A DNA stretch of 64,000 nt, from the NCBI GenBank assembly GCA_965228775.1, contig OZ245840.1, positions 4,216,001 to 4,280,000 of the forward strand, read 5' to 3'. Shown one piece after another: positions 51,536 to 60,600 of this stretch. This DNA comes from JANQMY01 sp965228775 (GTDB lineage: Bacteria > Pseudomonadota > Alphaproteobacteria > JANQMY01). Each line of letters starts with the position of its first letter. Position 1 is the stretch's first letter. Made by a program: the position numbers and the translations under genes. The notes under the pieces are model-generated. The model did no database searches, had not been told where the DNA came from, and saw nothing but the letters and a program-made list of their open reading frames with translations.

Positions 51536-52442
51536 TTGCGTACCTCAGTTTTGCGGAAGATAGCGCCGCTGTTACCAAGTCAATGTTTCCTGCCGCAACA
51601 AGACGTCCCTTTGACAAAACGATCGCTGTGGTCGCCAACCGAAGAAGCGGTTTTTGATCGGTTGCGAGAATGAGGGTTTTTGGGTGACACCAATCGATGA
51701 GCTTCTCCCGAAGCTTTGCGATAGTTGACAGCCCCACCTCCGAAAAGGGTTCATCCAGGATGACGATTTCCGGATCTTCAAGCCAGAGCCGGGCCAAGCT
51801 GATGAGTTGCACCTCGCTTTCAGTTAACTGCCATTCATTGTCTTCTAAAGGCTGATCTAGCCCACCAGCACGTCCCGCCAAAAGATGTCCGCATTCGGCA
51901 AATTCAAGGGCCTCGGAAAGCAACTCGTCACTCCGCGACATGTCATATGGCAGGAGGATCTCGCGGAGAGTGCCTGAATTTAGCCGAATTTTTTGGGGGA
52001 TATATCCGATCCCAGTGGCACCGCCGAACTTTCTAAGTATCTGCAAAGGAATGCCGCCAATTTCAACAACACCCTCGCAAGGAGTATGCGCCCCCGTAAG
52101 GAGTTTAAGTAATGTGGTCTTGCCGGCCCCGAACGATCCGAGTACGGCGGTCTTAGACCCGTTCGGAAATTCCAGATAATCAATCGAGAGGGCAGGCGTC
52201 TCAGTATCGTCGAAACTGCACTTTATATTGTGTGCAGAGAGAGCGGGCCTGTTCCATGTTAAGCGGGGGATCTTTCTTGGCTTGTTCAGATTGCGGGGGG
52301 GAAGTGCGCTCGAATGTAATGCGCTGGGCGCTAGCCTTTGGTCGAACGTTGGGGCATTGTGATTATCCCAAGAAGATCCATTGATCAACTGAGAAGCATC
52401 GCTCTTAAATCCGTACGCAGAGTTTGAGCTTGTGTCTGTCAT
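51528..52442 (-). CDS. ABC transporter ATP-binding domain protein, degenerate, without membrane domain
   Basis: 304 aa. About 70 residues of polar low-complexity sequence come first, then one nucleotide-binding domain. Walker A GSFGAGKTT (about 113-121), Q-loop in YIPQK (about 161) and Walker B VILDEP (about 235) are present. The signature LSGGQ is replaced by LTESE (about 214), and the H-loop His is absent (LATDQK instead of T-H-R), so ATP hydrolysis is doubtful. PrtD/HlyB-type exporters fuse a six-helix membrane domain to this domain; none is present here or next door. Coupled to HlyD. Confidence 0.8.
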   Translation of the reverse strand: MTDTSSNSAYGFKSDASQLINGSSWDNHNAPTFDQRLAPSALHSSALPPRNLNKPRKIPRLTWNRPALSAHNIKCSFDDTETPALSIDYLEFPNGSKTAVLGSFGAGKTTLLKLLTGAHTPCEGVVEIGGIPLQILRKFGGATGIGYIPQKIRLNSGTLREILLPYDMSRSDELLSEALEFAECGHLLAGRAGGLDQPLEDNEWQLTESEVQLISLARLWLEDPEIVILDEPFSEVGLSTIAKLREKLIDWCHPKTLILATDQKPLLRLATTAIVLSKGRLVAAGNIDLVTAALSSAKLRYAND

Positions 52443-52542
52443 AAATACTCCAATAGGTCCGCGCCCATATCGGAGACCTGATAGGTCACAAAAATAGTTG
52501 AAAGACTGGTGGTTTATCCCTCCGACAAATTGTTGACTCTAG

Positions 52543-53178
52543 TTAAGTTGCGGTTGCGTTGCGAATTCCGAGCGGTTGCATGAATTGGGGGGACGGCGGC
52601 GCGGCGGCATCGAGAACGGAAGATAGCGCCGCGCACACCGTATTGCCCGCCACGCTTTCGGCGGTGGCGGCGAACTCTGTCCTGCGTCGGTAAGAAGCAG
52701 TGTATCGGCTCGCGCTGCACGAGAAATGGTCGACGGCCGCGGCAGATGAATTGCCGCCGGCGGCCGTCTCAATGACGACAGTGGCTGGGTGGGAACTATC
52801 GCCAAAGCTAAAATGTAAGTTTTGAACGTACGCGAATTTGCCGGCAGCCGCCGCGATAAAGGCAGTGGCTGCCGGCTTGACGCCTTCTCTGTAATTCCTG
52901 GTGTTTGTTGGGGTTTCCCTGTGAAACTCTCGATCAGTGGGTTTTACGGGTGATCCGGCCCTCTTGAAACCGAGGGTATGGCCACGCCTGTGTTTAGCTT
53001 GATCGCGCTCTGGAAATATTCCGGGAAAGCGATCGGCCATGACGCATTTGTCTCCGCCCAGGGGGCGCGGAATCGAAGCGACAGCGAAAACAAACAACGC
53101 CATGGCCGACGCAAATCCAAGACTGGGCGAAAAAGAACGCACTCGCCGTTGGTTTTCGAACGATAGTGGGCTGGTCAT
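52543..53178 (-). CDS. Hypothetical exported protein, 211 aa
   Basis: ATG at 53178. A hydrophobic segment LGFASAMALFVFAVASIP (about 20-37) after a basic stretch fits a signal peptide or anchor. The rest shows no family: GREF-rich basic middle, then 'AATAFIAAAAGKFAYVQNLHF' and an Ala/Ser-rich end with three Cys. Third-position G/C preference in the second half supports coding. The 5' region may hold a different start; a frame of 306 codons is open on this strand. Upstream of the ABC gene by 100 bases, same direction. Confidence 0.4.
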   Translation of the reverse strand: MTSPLSFENQRRVRSFSPSLGFASAMALFVFAVASIPRPLGGDKCVMADRFPGIFPERDQAKHRRGHTLGFKRAGSPVKPTDREFHRETPTNTRNYREGVKPAATAFIAAAAGKFAYVQNLHFSFGDSSHPATVVIETAAGGNSSAAAVDHFSCSASRYTASYRRRTEFAATAESVAGNTVCAALSSVLDAAAPPSPQFMQPLGIRNATAT

Positions 53179-53806
53179 TCGAAAACTGTCTTGGTTTGCA
53201 TTTGATTGTTGGAACTCAGCAAGCTGTGGGTTTCGGTGACCCTCATATGTGAGTGGCGGCACCTGGGATACCAACAAAACGCATGGTCGTCCCAGGGTGC
53301 CGCCGCCCGCCCCAACGCCGCATTCGGAACTGGCTCCTCCGGTTTGCTGCCTGCTATATACTTTTGGTCTAGGTGCCCAACGGTTTAGGATTCTATGGTT
53401 CAGTAGATTACGCAAAACGGATGGCTCGCTAGACTGTTGATCAAATTCACGCAAAGAATGCACGCAACGCGCAGCTAAACCGTTAATTCTTTGGAAGCAT
53501 ATGATCCAGTTTGGAGTCGTGCGGCCTTGGAAATGTGATCCTTATACAGAAGGCCTTACAAACAAAGGTGTTTAGACTAGGTCTATTTTGGACCATATTT
53601 GAGTATGATTTGTTGGCGGATGAGATAAAACAATGACCAAAATGATGGACCACAGACAAATTGTGGTTCGGCGTTAAACCAAAGAAAGCGCATCTCCAGC
53701 AAAGGCCGGAAAGAATACGTTCTTGGAATAAAGACGTAGGTTCTGCCGTCTAGTCTCTAGTGGTGTGCGCTTTGTTTGAAAAAAAACAGGTAAGTGGTCA
53801 TTATCA
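53179..53806. other. Intergenic region upstream of HPt gene
   Basis: 628 bases, AT-rich in its second half (53470-53800). The reading frame of the minus-strand gene extends into it up to 53463, so part may be coding. No other gene was supported. The rest probably contains promoters for the HPt gene and the minus-strand block. Confidence 0.35.
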
Positions 53807-54067
53807 ATGGAAATAGAAAAATATGCAGCTCTCTTTATGCAGGCTAATGCAGAGCTGACAAAAGAAGCTCAAGAACAGTTGCTCCAGAGTGACTATGTTG
53901 CGGCCCTAAAGACGTTACATTCAATAAAGGGCTCAGCATTGCTGATAAAAGACTCGAACTTAGTTGAACTTGTCTCGCAAGCGGAGAAGGCGGTGGACGA
54001 AGAAGATGCAGTAACGGCGCTGCAAAAACTCAACTTGCTTGCCGAACGCTTTGGTGTCGCCGAATGA
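53807..54067 (+). CDS. Free-standing HPt (histidine phosphotransfer) protein
   Basis: 86 aa, a single four-helix HPt module. The phospho-accepting motif LHSIKGSALLI (His about 37, followed by the conserved K-G) is intact. HPt proteins relay phosphate between a hybrid kinase receiver and a response regulator. The natural partners in the window are the hybrid kinase at 55401 and the LuxR-type regulator at 47680. Confidence 0.85.
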   Translation: MEIEKYAALFMQANAELTKEAQEQLLQSDYVAALKTLHSIKGSALLIKDSNLVELVSQAEKAVDEEDAVTALQKLNLLAERFGVAE

Positions 54068-54570
54068 CAGGTTCGTCGGCTTAGGCTTAAGAAATCACTC
54101 TCCGGACGAGTGGCAGGGCAATCGCATATAGCGTTCTTCAGGGCGATCTAGGGCACTTTTGATTTTCATAGAATCGCAAAAGTGCCCTAAGTCTTTGTTT
54201 TAGCGCGTTTCCGGACGGTGAACCGCCAATGTCGGATATTGGCACTTCACCTGGAAACGCTATAGTGTTCCGCTCATTCCTGCGCCCGTGTCTGGCCTTT
54301 GGCCAGCACGAGCATAAACTCCAGCAGGAATCTTAATGTATTCTCCCAAGATCCCGGTTCGCTGAATGGCGATCGGGATGAGCGCAAGAGGGGTACTCTT
54401 CCATATGCGATCCCCCTCGGATGAGTGGCGGCGCTAGTCACCAATTTTTTGATAGTGCCGACGGTGTTGCTTCATCACAAGGGATGATGTCACCGTCGGC
54501 ACCGCAGACTTAAAGCGCATCAACAAAAAGCCTAGAGCCGTTTTGTGTTTCAATTAAAACCAAAACGGTT
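54068..54570. repeat. Cluster of palindromic elements
   Basis: 503 bases between HPt and PilZ genes holding at least five inverted repeats. They are 54149-54189 (13-bp stem), 54205-54260 (GCGTTTCC/GGAAACGC plus GGTGAA/TTCACC), 54292-54306 (CTGGCC-TTT-GGCCAG), 54455-54502 (perfect 12-bp stem) and 54532-54574. The GCGTTTCC...GGAAACGC form resembles alphaproteobacterial extragenic palindromes. No gene is visible. Confidence 0.6.
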
Positions 54571-54574
54571 CTAG
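54522..54574 (-). terminator. Rho-independent terminator of the PilZ gene
   Basis: On the minus strand a 14-bp stem (54574-54561 with 54545-54532; one G-U type mismatch) overlaps the PilZ stop codon and is followed by GCTTTTTG. Standard terminator shape. Confidence 0.65.
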
Positions 54575-55212
54575 TTGACGGACCGCGTTTCGGGTGAGGC
54601 CGACAACTCGATCTCGACATTCCGTCCTTTTGATTTGGATATGTGACCGCGTGTCAAGCCGACTTGCACCATTTCTCCGTATTGGGGCGGGTCTTCCATG
54701 TTCACGCTCAGTCGATCAAAAGAAAAACGGGTGACTTGGCATTTCGCGATAACGCCACCCGGCCGCCGAACCTTTGCTGTTCGTTTTCGTAAACTCGTGG
54801 GGACCTGCAGCTGCGATCTGTTTTGCGCATTCTTGGACTGTTGGCGGATTTCGATAGGGCGCCCGTTCCGTCCACGTTCGGTGCGCAGTTTCAGAGCAAA
54901 TCCAGTGTCAAACAGCCGAACCACATGGCCTTCGTAGCTACACTGTTCGTCAATATGGAGCGTGATGAAACTCCCCTTCGACGGAAGCGCCCCACTTGTC
55001 AGAGCAAGACTGGATCTGGATATGTTTAAAAGCTCACCTTGATGATCGGTGCCGTCGGTGCAGACAAATCGGACCGGAATTCCGAAATTGAAACGTGGAT
55101 AGCTTCGTCTTTCGAGCTGCTCGGTTTTTTCCTGCTTTCGTGGTTTTGATGGATCTCCGTTTTCAGCATTTTGCAAGGCTTGGATTGTCGACAGTGATAA
55201 TCTTGGTGACAT
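54571..55212 (-). CDS. PilZ domain protein
   Basis: 213 aa from ATG 55212 (GAAGGA 8 bases upstream). PilZ motif RxxxR is seen in ERRSYPRF (about 37-44) with the second part LNISRSSLALTSG (about 64-76). The usual D/NxSxxG is partly changed, so c-di-GMP binding is likely but not certain. The second half (about 130-205) may be another PilZ-like barrel. Such proteins adjust motility, exopolysaccharide or adhesion. Lies between HPt and the hybrid kinase. Confidence 0.78.
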   Translation of the reverse strand: MSPRLSLSTIQALQNAENGDPSKPRKQEKTEQLERRSYPRFNFGIPVRFVCTDGTDHQGELLNISRSSLALTSGALPSKGSFITLHIDEQCSYEGHVVRLFDTGFALKLRTERGRNGRPIEIRQQSKNAQNRSQLQVPTSLRKRTAKVRRPGGVIAKCQVTRFSFDRLSVNMEDPPQYGEMVQVGLTRGHISKSKGRNVEIELSASPETRSVN

Positions 55213-55400
55213 CTGAGTTCCTTCTGTCATCAGCCAAAATTTCCGCGCCACCATCTAGGGTTTAACAGTTAGATTACAGAAGTAAACAATATGTTACATT
55301 TGAATCGATGTTGTGCTGACAAAATTTCAAATGCTCACTATAAAGATGAGTTGTATGTCAGTGTGTGTCAGCGGATCGAGACATAAGCGGGTTTCCCGCT

Positions 55401-57146
55401 TTAGGCAGTTTTCTCTTCAGCTTGTCTTTTCTCTTTCGACTGTGTGACAGCACTGCGGAATTCAGGAATGGAGAGTGGTTTGGTGAGTACCTGGTCAATG
55501 CCTGCCGCCAAGCTGTCGGCGCGGTCTTTCTCGCGGGCGCTTGCGCTTAGTGCGATAATGGGAATGCGGCCATGATGTTTTCGAATGCGTTGAGCGAGTT
55601 CTACGCCCGATGCCTGGCGCAAGAAAAGATCTGTAACAATTACATCGAAGTCGGTGCGTGCGATGGTTGCCATCGCAGCATGCGGATCATCAACATCGGT
55701 TACGATCATGCCTTCATTTTCAAACAGTTCCTTTAAAATGCGCCTGTTGAATTCATGGTCTTCGACCAACAGCAATTTGAGCCCAGTGAGGCATTCGTCT
55801 GAAGACTGAGATGAAGCTTGCAGGCTTTCGTCAATATCAACAAGCGGAATCTGAGCCCAAAATAGGGAGCCAGATCCCAAGGTGCTTTCAACACCGATAT
55901 CTCCGCCAAGGGTTTCCACAATGCGTTTGCATATGGCAAGGCCAAGGCCGATCCCTTCAATGCCACGGGAAGGTTTAGAGTTCCGAATGAACGGGTCAAA
56001 CAATTGCTCTTTTTGGTCGGGCGAGATGCCCATGCCAGTATCCTCGACTTCTATGCGCAAGCCCCGCTGTGTTTCTGATTGAGTAGCTTCAAACCTTATC
56101 CGAATGTGTCCTTTGTCTGTGTATTTCAAGGCATTGCTTACGAAGTTAAGAAGGAGCTGCCGGATCAGATTTGCGTCGTTCACAATGACTGCCGGACATG
56201 AAGGGGATAGAGTTATGGAGACATTGAGCGACTTCTTTTCGATGCCGCTTGACAGCACGCTCACTACGTGTCGCGCGATTTCGTTCAAATTGACATGCTC
56301 AAGCTTAGGGACGAATTGTCCCGAACTGTATTGCGCATGATCAAGCGCGTTTTGAAAAAAGAGGAGAATGGACTCCGAAGAGGCCTCAATGGCGCGCAAT
56401 TCATTTCTAAGGTGCTGCATGTTTGCCCGCTTGCGCAATACTTTGGTCGCGGTAATCAGTGTGGAAAGCGGTGTCCTGAATTCATGGCTAATCATGGCCA
56501 AAAACTCTTCGCGGGCGCGGGAGGCTTCTCTGGCGCGGTCACGTTCGACCATAAGCCTGTCTCTTAAAGCCCGGAAGCGGCTCTCGGATGCGTTGAATGC
56601 ACCGCTTATGAGCGATACGGATAAGAACATAAGCCCGACCAAATATCCGTTGATGACGAATTGGGTGTAGCCCTCGTACCCAGCCGGAACGGTAATGAGC
56701 GGAGTGGGGTGCCAGACAGAGCAGACGGCAAAGGCGGCCAATGCGGCGCAACAAACGAGTGCAATCGACCCCATATTTTGCCATCGAAAAAATGGCATGC
56801 CGGACGCAGTTGCCGCAATTATGTAGAGGGGAAGGCTTGCTTGTGAGCCGATGAGAAGCCAAAAAATGAGCGGCGTTACAAAACAAAATGCTGCAACTGG
56901 GAGCCGCGTTTCACGTTTTACGATGCGCCTTAGGGCTGGTTTTATGAAAACCAAAATACCAAGGCCTGCTTGATACAAGAAAAATGGTGCGAGAAACGGC
57001 TCAGCGAAAAGCAAAAGGAGGCTGGAAGTGGAAAACGTAACAGTGCCCGAAATCAAGGTATATCTATTCGCGGCATCAACGAATGTGTCTGGGTGCGAAA
57101 CGTAGTTTTCGAGCAAGCCTCGCAGCTTTCTAACCATCAATTCCAT
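55401..57146 (-). CDS. Hybrid sensor histidine kinase
   Basis: 581 aa. Six or so transmembrane segments (about 30-190), then a HisKA dimer domain with ISHEFRTPLS (His about 225), a HATPase with N-box NFVSNALKYT (about 332-341), DTGMGI and GIGLGLAICKRIVETLGG. The C-terminal receiver (about 450-565) is intact: VEDHEFN, phospho-Asp in IVTDLFL, LSAS, TKPLS. The hybrid design needs an HPt partner, which the 53807 gene supplies. Sensor lacks a known ligand domain; it may read membrane state. Confidence 0.92.
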   Translation of the reverse strand: MELMVRKLRGLLENYVSHPDTFVDAANRYTLISGTVTFSTSSLLLLFAEPFLAPFFLYQAGLGILVFIKPALRRIVKRETRLPVAAFCFVTPLIFWLLIGSQASLPLYIIAATASGMPFFRWQNMGSIALVCCAALAAFAVCSVWHPTPLITVPAGYEGYTQFVINGYLVGLMFLSVSLISGAFNASESRFRALRDRLMVERDRAREASRAREEFLAMISHEFRTPLSTLITATKVLRKRANMQHLRNELRAIEASSESILLFFQNALDHAQYSSGQFVPKLEHVNLNEIARHVVSVLSSGIEKKSLNVSITLSPSCPAVIVNDANLIRQLLLNFVSNALKYTDKGHIRIRFEATQSETQRGLRIEVEDTGMGISPDQKEQLFDPFIRNSKPSRGIEGIGLGLAICKRIVETLGGDIGVESTLGSGSLFWAQIPLVDIDESLQASSQSSDECLTGLKLLLVEDHEFNRRILKELFENEGMIVTDVDDPHAAMATIARTDFDVIVTDLFLRQASGVELAQRIRKHHGRIPIIALSASAREKDRADSLAAGIDQVLTKPLSIPEFRSAVTQSKEKRQAEEKTA

Positions 57147-57669
57147 TGTCCCAGTCTGTGGGTGCAGTGAGTCTCAGGGAAATACAGTATGCGGCCATCT
57201 TTCCGGCCGGTACAGTACAATCCACACGGATGAATTTTTGGCTGACTTGGGGCCGTTGAAAATGAGCGCCTTCTCATTATTGTCCCGTGTCTGCGCTGCA
57301 ACATTTTTTGCTGCACTGCGCGGAATGACAAGAGGTGTTCGTCCGCAAGCGGGTTCAGTGTCGACATGCTCTGGTTCGCAGATGTTGTCTGTTCTGTGAT
57401 CAGACGTCTTGTTTTGAAGTCGGCGTGATTCGGCTGGGCATTCTTCTGCCTAAGCGTCGGTGTGTCTCTTCCCCAGTAACGAAATGATCCAAAATGGATG
57501 CAATGATGTGTATGCAGATTAAGCGGCGTACAGCCGGTTTATTTGCCCGGATGTGCTGTGGATGAACTGCTTTGGTCGGTTCTGGAGCCGATTGATTTAT
57601 AAAATTAGCAATTAAGTTTGACCATTCCGCCAACCATTCCCCGAACTTCTAACTTCTCTCGGAAGGGGA
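57147..57669. other. Upstream region of the giant surface-protein gene
   Basis: 523 bases between the divergent kinase and giant-protein genes. Two small frames (57137-57367, 57400-57633, minus) lack SD and family features. It must contain the promoters of both genes. GGAAGGGG at 57661-57668 is the SD of the giant gene. Confidence 0.4.
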
Positions 57670-60600
57670 ATGATGCTCGGCGATGCAAATGTAAAACGCT
57701 GCACCACTGATTCTGGTACCCTGGAAAATACAGAGGTTTGGGAACAAAAACAGCCTTGGTTTGGCCGTGCCCTGCGTCGCGTCTTTACCTATTCTTGCGG
57801 CGGACGTATCGCAAAGCGCGGCAGAGAGGTTGTCAGCTTTGCGCCGTTTTCCGCAGAGGCCGTTTCCGGCAGCGGCGCACAGTCCGGTTCTGTAGCGGAT
57901 AGCAATTGCGTTTCATTGGCGTCGGTTTCAGCCGTGGCGGCCATCGCGGGGGGACTTGCCATTATCGCGCCCCGTTCGGCGCTTGCCGCCTGCACCCCGT
58001 CCGATACGGGCACGGCCGGTAATGATGTCATCATTTGCGACCTGGCCAACGCGCCCGGCGGTCTCGTAGACGGGCTTGCCGGAGACGATACGATCACGCT
58101 CGACGGCGTCGTGGCGCCAGGCCTTACTGTACGCGGCGATACTGGGACGGACACGATCCGCCTGATCAACGGCGCCCAGGTCACAAATATCGAGGGCGAA
58201 GATGGTGTGGACACGATCGATCTGATCAACGGCACAGTCACCACTGTAAATTACGGGGCGGGTGACGAGTCCGCCACGCTCGATCTCACAAACGTGACGG
58301 TGACCCATATCGTCATGGGGACCGGCAATGACACGGTCATCCATGATGCGGGCACGGTCGGGGGCTCCATCTTTCTTGGCTCAAGTTTGGGCGGCACAAG
58401 CATCGGCGCGGATAGTTTCACACTGAGTGGCGGCAGTGTCGGTGGTCGCGTCGTCGGCGATAATGGCGTCGATACCATCAATCTGAACAGCGGTTCCATC
58501 GGCGGCGAAGTCAGGGGCCTGGGCGGGAATGACATCATCACGCTGGACGATAGCGCCCCCGGCGACACTGTCACCATCGCCACCATCGATGGCGGCGACG
58601 GCGTCGACACGATTAACCTCGATAGCGGCACGGTCACCAATGTGACCTGGGGTCATGGCGACGAGACCTACACACTCGATCTCACAGATGTGACGGTGAC
58701 CAATATCGCCATGGGGACCGGCGCGGACAATTTCACTCATAGCGCCGGTCATATCGGTTTCTCCTTATTCATGGGGGCGGGTGTCAATGTTGGCGCCGAC
58801 GCGGACACGTTCACTCTGGACGGCGGCACGATCGGTGGGCGCATCGAGGGCGATCTGGGCATCGACACGATCAATCTCAAGAACGGCTCTGTGGCCTTGG
58901 AAGTGAGAGCGGGCGGCGGGAATGACGTCATCACGCTGGACGATAGCGCCCCTGGCGACACGGTTACTATCGGGGGAATCCAGGGTGGAGCCGGCGTCGA
59001 CACGATCAATTTGATAAGCGGCACGGTCGGTGGTGCGGACTGGGGCGCCGGCGACGAGACCGCGACGCTAGATTTGACCGATGTGACCGTGACCCATATC
59101 GTCATGGGGACCGGCGCGGACAATTTCACCCATCGCGCGGGCCATATCGGCGGCAGTGTTTTTCTGGGGACCAATGTCAACGCCGGCACCGACGCGGACA
59201 CGTTCACTCTGGATGGTGGTACGATCGGCAGCCGCATCGAAGGCGATAGCGGTGCCGACACGATCAACCTTCTCGACGGCTCCGCCTTGCAGGTCAGGAG
59301 CCGCAATGGCAACGACATCATCACGCTGGACGATAGCGCACTTGGTGACGCCGTCACCATTGGCAGCATCGACGCCGGAAACGGCGTTGACACGATCGCT
59401 CTTACCAGCGGCACGGTCGGCACGGTGAACTGGGAGGCGGGCGACGAGAGCGGTACGCTTGATCTCACCAATGTCAACCTGACCGGCGGCCTGGTTTTCG
59501 GCACAGGATCGGACAATTTCACGCTGAATGCCGGCACGGTCGGCCTCAGTGTGTTCTTGGGCACGAGCGTGTTCGGCGGGACCGACGCTGACACCTTCAC
59601 CTTGAACGGCGGCATCATCAATCAACGCATTGAGGGCGATGCGGGCGCCGACACGCTCATCCTCAATGGCGGTGAAGTCCTTGGTGGCACCAGCGTGCGC
59701 ACCAGGGACGGCGATGATGTCATCACCCTAGACGGCACGATCTTGCACAGCAGCATTGATGCCGGCGGCGGCAGCGATACGATCAACCTGATCAGTGGCG
59801 GCGTTACCACCGTAAATGCCGGCGCGGGCGACGACAGCGGCGTGCTGAATCTGACCAATGTCACCGTGGGCAACACCACCACGTCCGGCATCGGTAGCCT
59901 CGTCATGGGAACCGGCTCCGACAATTTCACCCTCAATGCGGGGGTGATCAACGGCTCTGTGCATCTGGGTAATACCTTTAACTCTGGCACCGATGCCGAC
60001 ACATTCACCCTGAATGCTGGCACGATCACCGGACAGATCGAGGGTGATGCAGGTGCGGACACGCTCAACCTCAATGGTGGCGATGTCTCTAGCGGCAACG
60101 GTGTTCGCAGTCGGGGCGGCAACGATACCATCAACCTGGCCGGCTCGACGCTTGCCGGCAATATCGACGCTGGCAGCGGCAACGACATTTTCAACTGGAC
60201 CGCTGGCACGATGGGGAGTTTGTTCACCGGCGGTGTCGGTGCCGACACCGCCACGATAGGCGCCGTGACGTATAGCGGGACGCAATTCCTTGACGGCTCG
60301 GATGCCGATACAGCCACCGACATGCTGATCTTCGACGGCGCGAGCGCCAATGTCGGCACGACAACGATCCGTGGTTGGGAGTCGGTCAGCTCGGTCAATT
60401 CCACACTGGATTTCGACACGCTTCGGCTGAACGGATTGACCGGCACTGCCAACAATGTCGCCACGGCGCTCAACGTCACCGGCGGCGACGTGACGCTGTC
60501 CGGCGCCTCGGTGCTGGCCGACCTTCTGGGTTCTGCGAGCAACGAAACCCTGACGGTGACGGGAACCACCGTTGCGTCCAACAATGTCGAAGGCGCGGGC

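Noticed and set aside
49401..52442. Complete type I secretion system for the giant protein
   Set aside because: The ABC protein has no membrane domain and lacks key ATPase motifs, no TolC is present, and the giant protein has an N-terminal signal peptide, which type I substrates normally lack.
54068..54570. Possible tRNA or small RNA gene in the palindrome cluster
   Set aside because: Stems do not form a cloverleaf and no tRNA consensus (GGTTCRANYCC) was seen; a structured RNA remains possible but unproven.
57400..57633. 77-codon minus-strand frame upstream of the giant gene
   Set aside because: No SD, no domain, and it lies in a likely promoter region.
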